From contig NZ_FNVG01000009.1 of assembly GCF_900107935.1 (NCBI RefSeq), forward strand, positions 1-64,000: a DNA stretch of 64,000 nt, read 5' to 3'. This document shows, one piece after another, positions 14,496 to 24,313 of the stretch; positions within the stretch are counted from its first letter, which is position 1; each line of letters begins with the position of its first letter. The DNA is from Vibrio hangzhouensis (GTDB lineage Bacteria > Pseudomonadota > Gammaproteobacteria > Enterobacterales > Vibrionaceae). Made by a program: the position numbers and the translations under genes. The notes beneath the pieces were generated by a model that did not search any database, was not told the DNA's origin, and saw nothing but the letters and a program-made list of their open reading frames with translations.

Positions 14496-15014
14496 ATGCA
14501 AAACAGACGTGAATCATATACTCGTGAAGATCTACTAGCCTCTGGCCGCGGTGAATTATTTGGCGAAGGCTACCCTCAGTTACCAGCACCTAATATGCTG
14601 ATGATGGACCGTGTAACTAAAATGTCTGAAACCGAGGGTGACTTTGGTAAAGGTTTGATTGTTGCAGAATTAGATATCACCCCTGACCTGTGGTTTTTCG
14701 ACTGCCACTTTATTGGCGACCCAGTAATGCCAGGCTGCCTTGGCCTAGATGCTATGTGGCAACTTGTTGGCTTCTACCTGGGCTGGATTGGCGGCGAAGG
14801 CAAAGGCCGCGCACTTGGTGTGGGTGAACTGAAATTTACTGGTCAGGTACTCCCGACTGCTAAAAAAGTAACGTATGAACTGCACATGAAGCGCGTAGTA
14901 AACCGTAAGCTAGTTATGGGTATTGCTGATGGCCGAGTACTGGTTGATGGCAAAGAAATCTACGTTGCTAAAGATCTAAAGGTAGGCCTGTTCAAGGACA
15001 CTTCTACGTTCTAA
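14496..15014 (+). CDS. fabA: FabA, 3-hydroxydecanoyl-ACP dehydratase/isomerase
   Basis: 172 residues, near identical in layout to E. coli FabA. It dehydrates 3-hydroxydecanoyl-ACP and isomerises trans-2- to cis-3-decenoyl-ACP, the branch point of unsaturated fatty acid synthesis in the cytoplasm. The hot-dog active site is visible in [18 protein letters not shown] with catalytic His71 and Asp85. GGAG lies ten bases ahead of the ATG. It follows the Lon-like gene by 71 bp, with which it may share readthrough, but it probably has its own promoter. A strong terminator follows. Confidence 0.97.
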   Translation: MQNRRESYTREDLLASGRGELFGEGYPQLPAPNMLMMDRVTKMSETEGDFGKGLIVAELDITPDLWFFDCHFIGDPVMPGCLGLDAMWQLVGFYLGWIGGEGKGRALGVGELKFTGQVLPTAKKVTYELHMKRVVNRKLVMGIADGRVLVDGKEIYVAKDLKVGLFKDTSTF

Positions 15015-15044
15015 GCCTCTATTGGTTTGCTAAGCGTATTGTCG

Positions 15045-15070
15045 AGCGACTCTTCAGAGTCGCTTTTTTT
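15045..15070 (+). terminator. fabA terminator
   Basis: Stem AGCGACTC / GAGTCGCT with a TTCA loop, followed by a run of T, 30 bp past the fabA stop. Confidence 0.9.
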
Positions 15071-15116
15071 CTCTCTATTCACTTAGTTATAGTGCGTCAG
15101 CCAATATGACCAGCAA

Positions 15117-15146
15117 CAAAAAAGACCTCATTAAGAGGCCTTTTTC
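15117..15146 (-). terminator. rmf terminator
   Basis: A hairpin around GACCTC / GAGGCC (one internal mismatch) flanked by A and T runs. It lies about 20 bp beyond the rmf stop and could work in both directions. Confidence 0.75.
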
Positions 15147-15167
15147 GCTACTTCAATGTGCTCCCGA

Positions 15168-15341
15168 CTACTTGAAGAGTCCTGAATTTTTATCATCTCT
15201 CGCGTCACGCCAACCGCCTAGCCAATATGACTTAGCATCCATTTGTTGATAGGGACAGGTTTCCATAGATCGGCCATTCAATCCAGCTTTGTAACCCTGT
15301 GATTGAGCTCTTTCTAGACGATCTCGTTTTTGTCTCTTCAT
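15168..15341 (-). CDS. rmf: Ribosome modulation factor
   Basis: 57 residues beginning MKRQKRDRLERAQSQGYKAG, matching RMF. The protein is small and basic, binds near the peptidyl transferase/anti-SD region and drives dimerisation of 70S ribosomes to 100S in stationary phase. The conserved CPYQ and WLGGWRDA segments are present. The start is taken at 15341, with GAGGA about ten bases ahead; a start seven codons upstream has no support. The pairing fabA-rmf is conserved in enterobacteria and vibrios. Confidence 0.95.
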   Translation of the reverse strand: MKRQKRDRLERAQSQGYKAGLNGRSMETCPYQQMDAKSYWLGGWRDARDDKNSGLFK

Positions 15342-15454
15342 AGTACGGTCCTCGCTATACAAAGTCAGTTTCCCGACTTTCTATCATTAAAGATTGATGG
15401 AGCTTTTGTGACTCCTCTTTAATAATTACGCATTATTGACACGATCTCAAGGCA

Positions 15455-15496
15455 CAAAAAAATCCCAGATTCGGAACTGTGAACCTGGGATTTTTG
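15455..15496 (-). terminator. Terminator downstream of the DUF3466 gene
   Basis: AAAAAATCCCAG pairs with CTGGGATTTTT around a 16-nt loop; symmetrical A/T flanks make it usable on either strand. It lies just past the stop at 15507. Confidence 0.85.
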
Positions 15497-15506
15497 TCAC
15501 TTGTGA

Positions 15507-17540
15507 CTACTTGTTACGACGTAACCCAAAGAAACCAAGGAAAATCAGAGCCATCCAACCCAGACTCCCCCCTTTACGCTCAACTGGTGGCGCTTCAATC
15601 CCACGAGGCTGAATATCGGCTGATGTCGCATTTGCGATCGGGATCAACTTAACTGCAACCACTTTCTCTCGTTGCTGCCCATTGCCACAATAAGAGTTAT
15701 GGCCCGTCGTGTCATAGCCGCCGTCACATTTAAGCGCGGTAGCAGCAATCACGCCATCGTCATTGATGTCCGCTGCGTCAACAATACGGAACTGGTTGTT
15801 ACCGCCTTTGTTACCATCATTAGTGAGATCATCTAATAGCCACGGTTTCCCCTGGAAAATCGCAAAGCGGTCTGCATCAGTACCCGCGGTATTGTAAGGA
15901 TAGATAAAGCCACGTTGGCGACGCTTTTTGCCGAAGTATTCCGTCGACTGCTCAGCGTCAACAGCACCAACGATCTCGTTGAAGTTGTTTATAGCTCCGG
16001 TTTCACCACCGACACCACGGAAGAAGATACCACTGTTGCCGTTCAGCTCATCGAAATAACGAGCTTCGGCAGCGCCAGATGAAGGGTTAACGGACGCCAA
16101 GAACATTCTGTTCGGCGCAGCACCATTCTCGCGCTTATCTCCGCGACGCTTCGCTTCACCGATTAAGATAAGGTTATTATTTATATCAGTAGCAACAGAG
16201 TTGCTGTAAACAAAATCATCACCACTTTTTACTGTCGAGCGACTAATACGTACAGGTGACCAATAGTTGCCATCCTCAATGGTAGAACCATCAGTTGACG
16301 GTTTGAAGACCGTTGCCTCCATAAACACGTTACTGCCATCTTGAAAACTGTTCAGGCCAACGAGCACAGGTTTACCATTCATATCACCGGCCACCTGGCT
16401 CATGACTGCTGCACGTGCACTGCCTTGCATGGCTTTTTTGTCCACATTGCGTGATGTGCCATTAGTCCAGTTAGACGCCTGAATAGCATTACCATCACTC
16501 CAGACCGCAGCCTTAGTAGCAAAAGCGAAATTCTGACACTCACGCAAAGCCGCTGGGTCGTCCTTTCCTAAACAGTTGTTGAGGTCACCACCCCAGTTTT
16601 TATTGTCATCGTTGTAATCAAAAGGCCCAACAGCAGCACTTCCGACAAAATAGGTCTTAGAGCCATCATTAAACGAACCCCAGGCCATAGTACGGCCCAT
16701 TTGAGTCGTAATTAACTTCTCTGCATCTGTGCCGTCATTTGCAAGCGGTAGCAGCATCGTTGTTGTATTACCATCATAGACAAACCCTCTATGACGATAT
16801 GCCGTCGCCAGGTTACCAGCACTGGTTTTGTAATAACCTGAACTGGTATTACCCAGCACCGCGCGATTCTCAGCTAGATTATTGATGACGACATTCTCTG
16901 ACTTCAGTTCGGCAGCACCGACTCCTGCTGGTTTATAATCAGAGGTCGGAGATACCATAAGACGACCACCTGCTGATGGCGAAGTAGCATCTGAAGAAGC
17001 AGACAGTTCTTCAAATGCAAGTGCATTAGAGAAATAATCATCTTCTCCAGGCTGATTACCCCAACCCGTTTGTGATGATGTTAAGAAAGCATCGCGCTCT
17101 CTTTGAAGGCCGCCATATTGACTGAAACTCCTCCACATTTTGTCAGTCCACGCAGGGTCGCATGTCTGATAGCCGAGCTCTGAACGGCAGTAGTCTCGGT
17201 TGCGTCCCCAATCGGTGTAATAAAAACTCGAATCGTAATTGAATGGCACTTCCTGGCGATACGAGTGACCTTCAGAGCCATTGCGAGAATCACCGGCCAG
17301 TATGTATGCAGGGCAGCTTGTACCCTGTTGAAAACACCCTTTAGGTTCAGCTGTTAAATCACGGGTAGTCTGCTCGATCGCCGAGCCATAAAACTCAGTA
17401 AACTGTGCGTCATAAATGCCATTAGCACTCATATCGCTACTAGGGTCTACCTCAACAACCTTATAAAGCGCTGCCTGACTTGATGTGGCAGCCATCACAC
17501 TGGCTGCAAGTAATGAAATTTTGAAATTAATACGACTCAT
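15507..17540 (-). CDS. DUF3466 exported protein with GlyGly-CTERM sorting tail
   Basis: 677 residues. The N-terminus MSRINFKISLLAASVMAATS followed by SQA is a Sec signal peptide; a start 14 codons upstream lies inside uup and is not used. The body is a large beta-rich region with many Gly/Asn/Asp turns and repeated G-x-F/V-Y/G patterns like a surface propeller-type repeat protein (DUF3466). The extreme C-terminus has KGGSLGW, then a hydrophobic helix (MALIFLGFFGL) and RRNK: the GlyGly-CTERM signature cleaved by rhombosortase, found on type II-secreted surface proteins of vibrios. It follows uup by 5 bp. Role unknown; surface attachment of the mature protein is inferred. Confidence 0.85.
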   Translation of the reverse strand: MSRINFKISLLAASVMAATSSQAALYKVVEVDPSSDMSANGIYDAQFTEFYGSAIEQTTRDLTAEPKGCFQQGTSCPAYILAGDSRNGSEGHSYRQEVPFNYDSSFYYTDWGRNRDYCRSELGYQTCDPAWTDKMWRSFSQYGGLQRERDAFLTSSQTGWGNQPGEDDYFSNALAFEELSASSDATSPSAGGRLMVSPTSDYKPAGVGAAELKSENVVINNLAENRAVLGNTSSGYYKTSAGNLATAYRHRGFVYDGNTTTMLLPLANDGTDAEKLITTQMGRTMAWGSFNDGSKTYFVGSAAVGPFDYNDDNKNWGGDLNNCLGKDDPAALRECQNFAFATKAAVWSDGNAIQASNWTNGTSRNVDKKAMQGSARAAVMSQVAGDMNGKPVLVGLNSFQDGSNVFMEATVFKPSTDGSTIEDGNYWSPVRISRSTVKSGDDFVYSNSVATDINNNLILIGEAKRRGDKRENGAAPNRMFLASVNPSSGAAEARYFDELNGNSGIFFRGVGGETGAINNFNEIVGAVDAEQSTEYFGKKRRQRGFIYPYNTAGTDADRFAIFQGKPWLLDDLTNDGNKGGNNQFRIVDAADINDDGVIAATALKCDGGYDTTGHNSYCGNGQQREKVVAVKLIPIANATSADIQPRGIEAPPVERKGGSLGWMALIFLGFFGLRRNK

Positions 17541-17545
17541 GAAGA

Positions 17546-19468
17546 CTAACTTTCCTGTTGCATTGCTTCTAGCTCTTCCCATCGCTCGAAAGCAACTTCC
17601 AGCTCCTGCTCTTTTGCAGATAAACTATCTAATATTGGTTGAGTTTCTTCGACAGGCCTGGTGAAAAATTCAGGGTTGTTCACCGTTTCCTGCAGATGCT
17701 CGATGTCCATCTCTAACTGCTCTAGTAAAGCAGGTAGCGCCTCTAACTCCCTTTGCAGCTTATACGACAGCTTTTTCGGTTTAGAGTTCACAGCCGTTGC
17801 TTTCTTTTCTGATTCAACTGGCTGTTTTTTATTCTCTTTTGGTGGCTCATAGGCTTTTCTGGCCTCCAGCACCTGGATACGCTGCTGCTGAGCATCATGA
17901 TAACCACCGACAAACTCTTCTATAACCCCATTACCTTCAAAAATCCAGCTTGCGGTCACAGTATTATCAACAAATTGTCGGTCGTGACTCACTAAAAGTA
18001 AGGTGCCCTGATAGTTTGCTAACAATTCTTCCAAAAGCTCAAGGGTTTCGATATCCAAATCATTCGTCGGTTCGTCAAGTACCAACAAGTTATTAGCTTT
18101 TAAGAAAATACGAGCTAACAGCAATCGGTTCTTCTCGCCTCCCGATAACGCTTTTACCGGTGTACGCGCACGTTTAGGGGCAAAAAGAAAATCTTGCAAA
18201 TAGCTTAGCGCATGTCGCTCTCTACCGCCTACCATCACTTCCTGTTTGCCATCTGCCAGGTTATCTATGACGGTTTTCTCAGGATCAAGTGCCTCGCGAT
18301 ACTGATCAAAATAAGCAACCTCAAGCTTGGTACCACATTTCAGCACCCCCGAAGTAGGTTGAAGCTGATCCAGTAACAGCTTAATCAGTGTACTCTTACC
18401 GCAACCATTGGGCCCGATAAGTGCGATGCGATCGCCACGTTGGATATTAAAAGAGAAGTTTTTGATGATGTTTTTGCCATCAATCTCATAACTCAGGTCC
18501 GTGGCTTCGAACACAATCTTACCCGAGCGAGCGCTGTCGTCGAGTTTTAGGTTAACCTTGCCTTGAACATCGCGGCGCCCTTTACGTTCTTCTCGGAGCT
18601 TTTTCAGAGCACGAACGCGACCTTCATTACGGGTACGACGCGCTTTAATGCCCTGACGAATCCAGACTTCTTCCTGCGCGAGTTTTTTATCAAATTCGGC
18701 GTTCTGCATCTCTTCAACACGCAACGCTTCCTCTTTCTCTACCAGGTACTTTTCGTAGTCACCCGGGAACGATACCAACTGCCCTCGGTCAAGATCGACG
18801 ATACGCGTCGCCATAGAACGAATAAAGGCGCGGTCGTGAGAAATGAAAATGATCGAACCTCTGAAATCCTTAAGGAAAGTTTCCAGCCATTCGATGGTTG
18901 TCACATCAAGGTGGTTGGTGGGTTCGTCAAGAAGCAAAACGTCAGGATCACAGACAAGCGCGCGGGCCAGAGCCGCCTTACGTTGCCAGCCGCCCGATAA
19001 ATCGGTTAGCAGTGTACTGCCGTCCAACTTCAACGCACCAAGAATATTCTTTACTCTGTCTTCAAAGCGCCACGCTCCGGACACTTCAAGACTTTCTTGG
19101 GCTTTCGCCAGTTTGTTGATATTTTTTTCACTCGGATCCTGGGCCACCAGCTCAAGCAAAGAGTGATAAACCTTCAGTTGCTCACCGACTTCCGCCAAGC
19201 CTTCCGCAACGTAATCAGCAACCGTTCCCTGCTGATCTCTGGGTGGATCCTGCTCCAAACGGGAGACCACAACATCCTGAGTAATTTGTAGCTTGCCGTC
19301 ATCCATGATGATTTCACCTGCAAGTACTTTCATCAACGTCGATTTGCCGGCGCCATTTCGCCCTACCAAACACACACGTTCATTTTCCTGCAACGCAAAA
19401 TCCGCTTTATCAAGCAGCGGATGATCACCAAATGCTAATTGTCCATTATGAATGGTAAGTAATGCCAT
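17546..19468 (-). CDS. uup: Uup, ABC-F ATPase
   Basis: 640 residues, the usual Uup length. There are two ABC domains in tandem with no membrane segments: Walker A GRNGAGKST at 36-44 and GPNGCGKST near 353, each with an LSGG signature and a DEPTNHLD / DEPTNDLD Walker B. A C-terminal Lys/Glu-rich coiled coil (about 560-640) is the Uup-specific DNA/ribosome-interacting tail. ABC-F proteins act on ribosomes at the E site; Uup loss raises precise transposon excision in E. coli. The start overlaps the end of the upstream glutaredoxin-like gene by 23 nt. Adjacent to rlmL as in enterobacteria. Confidence 0.95.
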   Translation of the reverse strand: MALLTIHNGQLAFGDHPLLDKADFALQENERVCLVGRNGAGKSTLMKVLAGEIIMDDGKLQITQDVVVSRLEQDPPRDQQGTVADYVAEGLAEVGEQLKVYHSLLELVAQDPSEKNINKLAKAQESLEVSGAWRFEDRVKNILGALKLDGSTLLTDLSGGWQRKAALARALVCDPDVLLLDEPTNHLDVTTIEWLETFLKDFRGSIIFISHDRAFIRSMATRIVDLDRGQLVSFPGDYEKYLVEKEEALRVEEMQNAEFDKKLAQEEVWIRQGIKARRTRNEGRVRALKKLREERKGRRDVQGKVNLKLDDSARSGKIVFEATDLSYEIDGKNIIKNFSFNIQRGDRIALIGPNGCGKSTLIKLLLDQLQPTSGVLKCGTKLEVAYFDQYREALDPEKTVIDNLADGKQEVMVGGRERHALSYLQDFLFAPKRARTPVKALSGGEKNRLLLARIFLKANNLLVLDEPTNDLDIETLELLEELLANYQGTLLLVSHDRQFVDNTVTASWIFEGNGVIEEFVGGYHDAQQQRIQVLEARKAYEPPKENKKQPVESEKKATAVNSKPKKLSYKLQRELEALPALLEQLEMDIEHLQETVNNPEFFTRPVEETQPILDSLSAKEQELEVAFERWEELEAMQQES

Positions 19469-19697
19469 TAACTGTTAACCATTGTTTAAGTTGAGAAATA
19501 TCAAAAGGCCAGTTGAGTTCCGAATCCTTTACTTTTACCACGGGTATAGTGACCCCGTAACGTGAGAACAACTCATCATTAAAAGCAATGTCGACTATGT
19601 CAACGCTTTGCTGTAACCCAACTTCACATAGAAGATCAAACGCCATCTCACAGAGATGACACCCTTCAGTACTGTATAAAATCAAATCCTTTTCCAT
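19446..19697 (-). CDS. Glutaredoxin-family small protein
   Basis: 83 residues with a CxxC redox motif (STEGCHLCEMA, Cys13 and Cys16) and the cis-proline loop (VTIPVVKV), so a thioredoxin-fold member of the glutaredoxin-like DUF836 group. The gene lies between rlmL and uup and overlaps uup by 23 nt, hence translational coupling. Substrate unknown; a cytoplasmic thiol-disulfide role is expected from the fold. Confidence 0.88.
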   Translation of the reverse strand: MEKDLILYSTEGCHLCEMAFDLLCEVGLQQSVDIVDIAFNDELFSRYGVTIPVVKVKDSELNWPFDISQLKQWLTVNGITYHS

Positions 19698-19705
19698 AAC
19701 TCTAA

Positions 19706-21829
19706 TCAGTTCTTATGAGTAATAAGCCAGCAATTATGAATATGCTTGTTTCTTGAGAAATCCAGTGGCAGCGTTTTATCAGAAATATTCTTTGCCTCTA
19801 AACCGAGTTCAGTCAACGCTTCCATGTCCATCTTGAAGTGGCGTTTATTATTTGAGAATACGATTGTGCCTTCACTGCGAAGTAAACGTTTCAGGTCACG
19901 CATCAACGTTACGTGGTCACGCTGCACGTCGAACGACTGTTCCATGCGCTTAGAGTTTGAGAACGTTGGAGGATCGATAAAGATAAGATCATACTGTCCG
20001 CTCGCTTTCGCTAACCACTGCAAACAATCTGCCTGAACATATTGATGCTGGCGGCCTACCTGGCCGTTGAGCTTCATGTTCTCTTTTGCCCATTCTAAAT
20101 AGGTGTTAGACATATCGACCGTTGTAGTGGACTTAGCGCCCCCCAATGCAGCATGCACAGTTGCAGAGCCTGTGTAAGCGAAAAGGTTAAGGAAATCTTT
20201 GCCCTGAGCCATTTGCCCGAGTTTACGACGAGTAATTTTGTGATCCAGGAACAACCCAGTGTCCAGATAATCATGCAAGTTGACAATAAGCTGAGCACCA
20301 TACTCATTAACTACCATCTTGGACGATTTGGTAGCCAATTTATTGTATTGAGAGGCCCCTTTCTTTTTCTCGCGCACTTTAAGAACCACGTTGTTGGTTT
20401 CGACACCCGTTACTTTGATACTGGCGCGAATGATATCCGTCAAACGTCGCTTTGCCGTTTCCTCAGGAATGCTCTTTGGCGCGGCATATTCCTGTATAAC
20501 CAAATGGTCTTGGTACACATCAACGGCGACATTATATTCAGGGAGGTCAGCATCGTAGATACGATAGCAATCCAAAGCTTCTTTTTTAGCCCACTTTCCA
20601 ATTTTACCAATGTTTTTCTTCAGTCGGTTTGAAAAGTCAGGAGCAATAACCTGTAAGTCATTGTTATCCGAAATCTGGTCGGCGGAACGTTGTGAAATTG
20701 AATAATTTTTTTGGTGACACTGTAACGCACCATTATTCAATTTAAACTGCTTGTCCGCTCTCATACGCAGACAACTCAGCAAGTCATCAGAACTAGAGAA
20801 GATGGAAGCCTGGCACCCACCAAACTCTGTCTTAAGTTGGTTTCCAAATTCCGTGTACAAGGCAATAAGGCCGGGTTCTGTTCCCAAACGCTCACCGTAA
20901 GGCGGGTTACAGACAATGACACCTTCTCCAAACGACTCTGGCTTAGTCACTTTGCTCGCATCACCCAGTTCAAAGGTAATCAAGTCCTCTACACCGGCCC
21001 GTCTTGCATTCTCTTTCGCTGTTCTAAGTACTTTAGGGTCATTATCATAACCCCAGAACCTGCTGTCAGTCTTTTTGACACCGCGACGAGCCTGAACATT
21101 TGCCTCAGATTTCACTTCCGCCCACACTTCCGGTTCAAAATCTTCGAGAGATTCAAAGCACCAAGAGCTGCGCTTAACACCTGGAGCCATATTGGCGGCC
21201 AACATCGCAGCCTCTATTAACAAAGTTCCTGAACCACACATAGGATCAAGCATGTTCTTGCCCTGCGTCCAGCCACTTCTGGCGACAATAGCGGCAGCCA
21301 ACGTTTCACGAAGCGGAGCTCTACCAGATTCAGTACGATATCCACGCTGATGCAGACCCGAACCAACCATATCTAGACCGATGAGCGCCTTATCTCTATG
21401 TAAACGGACATGAACTCGTACATCAGCAGACTCTTTACTGATATTGGGTCTGGGCAGGTTCTTCTTATTGAAGCAATCGACGACTGCATCCTTTACTTTC
21501 ATCGCGCCATATTGACTGTTTCGGATTTCCCGGTTGGTGCCGTTGAAATCAACAATAAACTTCTTAGAACTATGGAAATGGTTTACCCAATTAATGGAAG
21601 ACGCAGCCAGATACAAATCCATATCATCTTGGCAGGTAAACTCAGAAAGGATTTTGACGAAGCGCGAGGCATATCTGCTCCACAAACAAGCACGGTAAAT
21701 CTGCTCATTTGAAGCTTTAAACTTTACCCCCGCTTGGACAGGCTTAACAGAAGTCAAACCTAGTTGCTCGAGTTCTTGAGCAAGTAAGTTCTCTAATCCA
21801 TTAGAGGTAACGGCAAGATATTGGTTCAT
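19706..21829 (-). CDS. rlmL: RlmKL, fused 23S rRNA methyltransferases
   Basis: 707 residues from [20 protein letters not shown] (E. coli RlmKL is 702); a start 15 codons upstream has no ribosome site. An N-terminal THUMP domain is followed by the RlmL methyltransferase (m2G2445), with [17 protein letters not shown] as the SAM-binding block and [10 protein letters not shown] as the catalytic NPPY, and then the RlmK methyltransferase (m7G2069) with [20 protein letters not shown] and a [10 protein letters not shown] catalytic loop. Both modify helix 74 region of 23S rRNA during assembly. The glutaredoxin-like gene and uup follow on the same strand. A one-mismatch matS sequence lies inside. Confidence 0.96.
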   Translation of the reverse strand: MNQYLAVTSNGLENLLAQELEQLGLTSVKPVQAGVKFKASNEQIYRACLWSRYASRFVKILSEFTCQDDMDLYLAASSINWVNHFHSSKKFIVDFNGTNREIRNSQYGAMKVKDAVVDCFNKKNLPRPNISKESADVRVHVRLHRDKALIGLDMVGSGLHQRGYRTESGRAPLRETLAAAIVARSGWTQGKNMLDPMCGSGTLLIEAAMLAANMAPGVKRSSWCFESLEDFEPEVWAEVKSEANVQARRGVKKTDSRFWGYDNDPKVLRTAKENARRAGVEDLITFELGDASKVTKPESFGEGVIVCNPPYGERLGTEPGLIALYTEFGNQLKTEFGGCQASIFSSSDDLLSCLRMRADKQFKLNNGALQCHQKNYSISQRSADQISDNNDLQVIAPDFSNRLKKNIGKIGKWAKKEALDCYRIYDADLPEYNVAVDVYQDHLVIQEYAAPKSIPEETAKRRLTDIIRASIKVTGVETNNVVLKVREKKKGASQYNKLATKSSKMVVNEYGAQLIVNLHDYLDTGLFLDHKITRRKLGQMAQGKDFLNLFAYTGSATVHAALGGAKSTTTVDMSNTYLEWAKENMKLNGQVGRQHQYVQADCLQWLAKASGQYDLIFIDPPTFSNSKRMEQSFDVQRDHVTLMRDLKRLLRSEGTIVFSNNKRHFKMDMEALTELGLEAKNISDKTLPLDFSRNKHIHNCWLITHKN
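20714..20726. promoter_or_regulatory. matS-like site in rlmL (one mismatch)
   Basis: GTGACACTGTAAC, differing from GTGACRNYGTCAC at one position, the same A-for-C change as in the site upstream of matP. Confidence 0.5.
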
Positions 21830-22380
21830 AGTGATCTTCTGACTGTGAAAAATGTTTTTGATTATACCTGACAATCACCTTTCTCACTAAATAAACCTAT
21901 CAGTTTACCTCTGTTTGTTGCTCATTTGCCCAACCTTTGACCGTCGGAAAGTTATTTGCAATCAATCAAACATTAATTAGCAAAAACTTATATTTAGAAC
22001 CTATTTTCACTGACCATAGCAATAGTGAATACTTATTTACCCATAAATTGGTCTATACCAACTCACATTTGGCGCTGAAAGTTTCCTACATTTGACCTCA
22101 AACGGGGAATAAAAGGTGATAAAGTGCCCCTACTTACTCCGAAAAAAGGTCTAGATAAAGGCAAAAAAAATACAAGAAAGTTGCTAATGGTCAGCTTTTT
22201 TAGAACACACTGTATCCAGGTAGCAAACAATGGGATGGGTTATTAAAGGTGCAGACAAAAAAAATCGGCCTATAAGGGCCGATAAATTCTACGAGGAACG
22301 TTTAGGAATAATTTTGTATTAACGACTAAGCTGCCACTGCTTTTTCTATTTGGCGCGTTCTCGCGCTCATATACCAGCTC
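21830..22380. other. 551-bp intergenic region between rlmL and zapC with GntR-type operator
   Basis: No gene-sized frame with a ribosome binding site was found. It contains TTGGTCTATACCAA at 22048-22061, the form of operator bound by HutC/DasR-type GntR regulators of amino-sugar use. Stem TCGGCC / GGCCGA (22262-22283) next to eight A/T is the probable zapC terminator (minus strand). A TTGACC at 22093-22098 could be a -35 box for a rightward transcript. The rlmL promoter must lie near 21840-21950. Confidence 0.5.
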
Positions 22381-22926
22381 TTAACCAACAAGAGCAATGG
22401 GTTGATGTATTCTCATAAACTGATGCGCACAGGTCATTCTGTCGTGCATAACTTTGATGCTTTGTCCGAACAAAACTTCTTTGTTGTTCGTCAGGCTGAA
22501 TGACTCTAAATCAACCAGCGCACATAAACTTGCGCTTTCTCCTACCTCCAGGACAATAAAGAATCCCTGAGAGTGTTGGTTCACCAGGCGCACCAAATCC
22601 CCTTCTTCAGGCTGATACTGGCCATTCTGATGGTCAAAGAACCAACTTTTTGGTTGAACAGGTTTGTGAAAGCGCTTTGCGGCTACGCAATAAAGCGTTA
22701 GCTCTGCTTGTCTTGGCTCAGAAAGGCCTAAGATGGCTATCTGGTCTTTAAAGGTTTGGAACGCGGATGCGTCATCGACAGTGAAGTTGTTCTGACCCAT
22801 CGCGCAATCGACAAGGAGCTTTCGGGATAGATTGGTTTTAAAAACCATTTCATCTCCCAAGTCCAGCATCAGAGAGTCTTCCTTCTCATCCATATACCAG
22901 ATCCATGTATCGCTGGGTTTAAGCAT
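22381..22926 (-). CDS. zapC: ZapC, FtsZ-associated division protein
   Basis: 181 residues. The start MLKPSDTWIWYMDEKEDSLM and the blocks QAELTLYCVAAKRFHKP, PKSWFF and VGESASLCALVDL match ZapC. It binds FtsZ in the cytoplasm, promotes lateral bundling of protofilaments and reduces GTPase activity. The gene is downstream of pyrD on the same strand, the same pairing as in E. coli, but separated from it by a terminator, so it probably has a separate promoter in 22927-23020. Confidence 0.92.
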   Translation of the reverse strand: MLKPSDTWIWYMDEKEDSLMLDLGDEMVFKTNLSRKLLVDCAMGQNNFTVDDASAFQTFKDQIAILGLSEPRQAELTLYCVAAKRFHKPVQPKSWFFDHQNGQYQPEEGDLVRLVNQHSQGFFIVLEVGESASLCALVDLESFSLTNNKEVLFGQSIKVMHDRMTCAHQFMRIHQPIALVG

Positions 22927-23023
22927 CGTTCCGTCTCTTATATTTAAAGAATAATCAGACTGTTAGGTAAAACGCTTAATTACCTTTTTGGTCAGTTGAA
23001 TATAATTCTACAAACGAATAGAC

Positions 23024-23052
23024 AAAAAAAAAGGGGAAAACTCGTTTCCCCT
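23024..23052 (-). terminator. pyrD terminator
   Basis: GGGGAAA pairs with TTTCCCC, with a run of nine T on the leftward transcript, 40 bp beyond the pyrD stop. Confidence 0.9.
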
Positions 23053-23091
23053 CTTTCGCGTAAAGCTTAGTCAAATTAGTAAGTTACAGTG

Positions 23092-24102
23092 TTATAGATT
23101 CTTCACAATATCTTTGACCAATTTAGGACCATGGTAAATAAAGCCAGAATACACCTGTACCAAAGAAGCCCCCGCCATGAGTTTTTCTTTAGCCGCGACA
23201 TAAGAGTCAACACCGCCTACACCAATGATAGGCAGCTTACCATCCAAATTTTTTGCCAACAGGCGCACGACTTCGGTGCTACGAGACTGTACAGGTCGAC
23301 CGCTTAGGCCACCCGCTTCATTGGCATGCTTCATACCCTCAACGATCGTACGATCCAATGTGGTGTTCGTTGCGATCACTCCATCGATCTTATTTTTGAT
23401 CAAAGAGTCGCAAATCTGGCCAATCTCATCATCACTAAGATCCGGCGCGATCTTTAATGCCAGAGGAACATATTTGTTATGTTTCTCAGCTAGTTCTGCT
23501 TGCTTCGCTTTAAGTTCTGCAAGCAGATCATCCAACGCTTCACCGTACTGAAGGCTGCGAAGTCCCGGAGTGTTTGGTGACGATATGTTTACTGCAATGT
23601 AGCCAGCGTACTCATACACCTTCTCCATACAGATGATGTAATCCTCTGCACCTTTTTCGATCGGCGTATCTTTGTTTTTGCCGATATTGATGCCAATGAT
23701 TCCGTCATACTTGGCTTTTTTGACGTTCTCAACCAGGTTGTCAACACCCAGGTTGTTGAAACCCATGCGATTAATGATGCCTTCTGCTTCTACCAGTCTG
23801 AACAGTCGTGGCTTATCATTCCCTGGTTGTGGTCGAGGCGTTACAGTCCCTACTTCAACAAAGCCAAAGCCCATCGCGCCAAATGCTTCGATGCACTCAC
23901 CGTTTTTATCCAGCCCCGCAGCTAAACCAACCGGGTTCTTAAATGTAAGACCCATGCACTCAACAGGTCGATTTGGTAGATGTTGACGATAGAAAAGATC
24001 TAGAGGGGTGCCGGTGAAGCGTTTGAAGTTTTGAATAGCGAGATCATGTGCCTTTTCGGCATCAAGTTGAAAAAAGCCAGTTCTGGCAAGACGGTAAAGC
24101 AT
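23092..24102 (-). CDS. pyrD: PyrD, dihydroorotate dehydrogenase (quinone)
   Basis: 336 residues, the length of class 2 enzymes. [20 protein letters not shown] is the membrane-associating N-terminal helical region; the TIM barrel carries FMN-binding [20 protein letters not shown], the [14 protein letters not shown] active-site loop with the catalytic Ser typical of class 2, and IGVGGVDSY near the C-terminus. It oxidises dihydroorotate to orotate and passes electrons to ubiquinone at the inner membrane. It starts a transcript reading leftward, with a terminator before zapC. Confidence 0.97.
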   Translation of the reverse strand: MLYRLARTGFFQLDAEKAHDLAIQNFKRFTGTPLDLFYRQHLPNRPVECMGLTFKNPVGLAAGLDKNGECIEAFGAMGFGFVEVGTVTPRPQPGNDKPRLFRLVEAEGIINRMGFNNLGVDNLVENVKKAKYDGIIGINIGKNKDTPIEKGAEDYIICMEKVYEYAGYIAVNISSPNTPGLRSLQYGEALDDLLAELKAKQAELAEKHNKYVPLALKIAPDLSDDEIGQICDSLIKNKIDGVIATNTTLDRTIVEGMKHANEAGGLSGRPVQSRSTEVVRLLAKNLDGKLPIIGVGGVDSYVAAKEKLMAGASLVQVYSGFIYHGPKLVKDIVKNL

Positions 24103-24228
24103 TGTGCCTCCGATAGAAAACCCGTGTAAACGGGGTGGTATTATTTACTTATTTGACTGAACATGCAATTAAGTTTTCGCCTAAATCACAAAAACGCAAA
24201 CGTTTAGCACAATAATACACCAACAAAC

Positions 24229-24241
24229 GTGACACGGTCAC
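24229..24241. promoter_or_regulatory. matS-like site between pyrD and the GDH gene (one mismatch)
   Basis: GTGACACGGTCAC; both half sites are perfect and only the Y position of the spacer differs (G). Intergenic location. Confidence 0.6.
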
Positions 24242-24261
24242 TTGATACTGGCTATTTTGCA

Positions 24262-24287
24262 TAAAAAAAGCGCCCCGAAAGGCGCTT
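24262..24287 (-). terminator. Terminator of the NAD-glutamate dehydrogenase gene
   Basis: AAGCGCC / GGCGCTT stem with a run of seven T on the leftward strand, about 27 bp after the stop. Confidence 0.88.
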
Positions 24288-24313
24288 GACTGATATCCGT
24301 TACAAAATATCTA

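Noticed and set aside
11772..15097. 15-bp direct repeat TTAGTTATAGTGCGT at 11772-11786 and 15083-15097, with a 13-bp copy at 5898-5910
   Set aside because: Two matches of this length are expected by chance in 64 kb; one copy lies in coding sequence and the flanks do not align, so no element boundary is implied.
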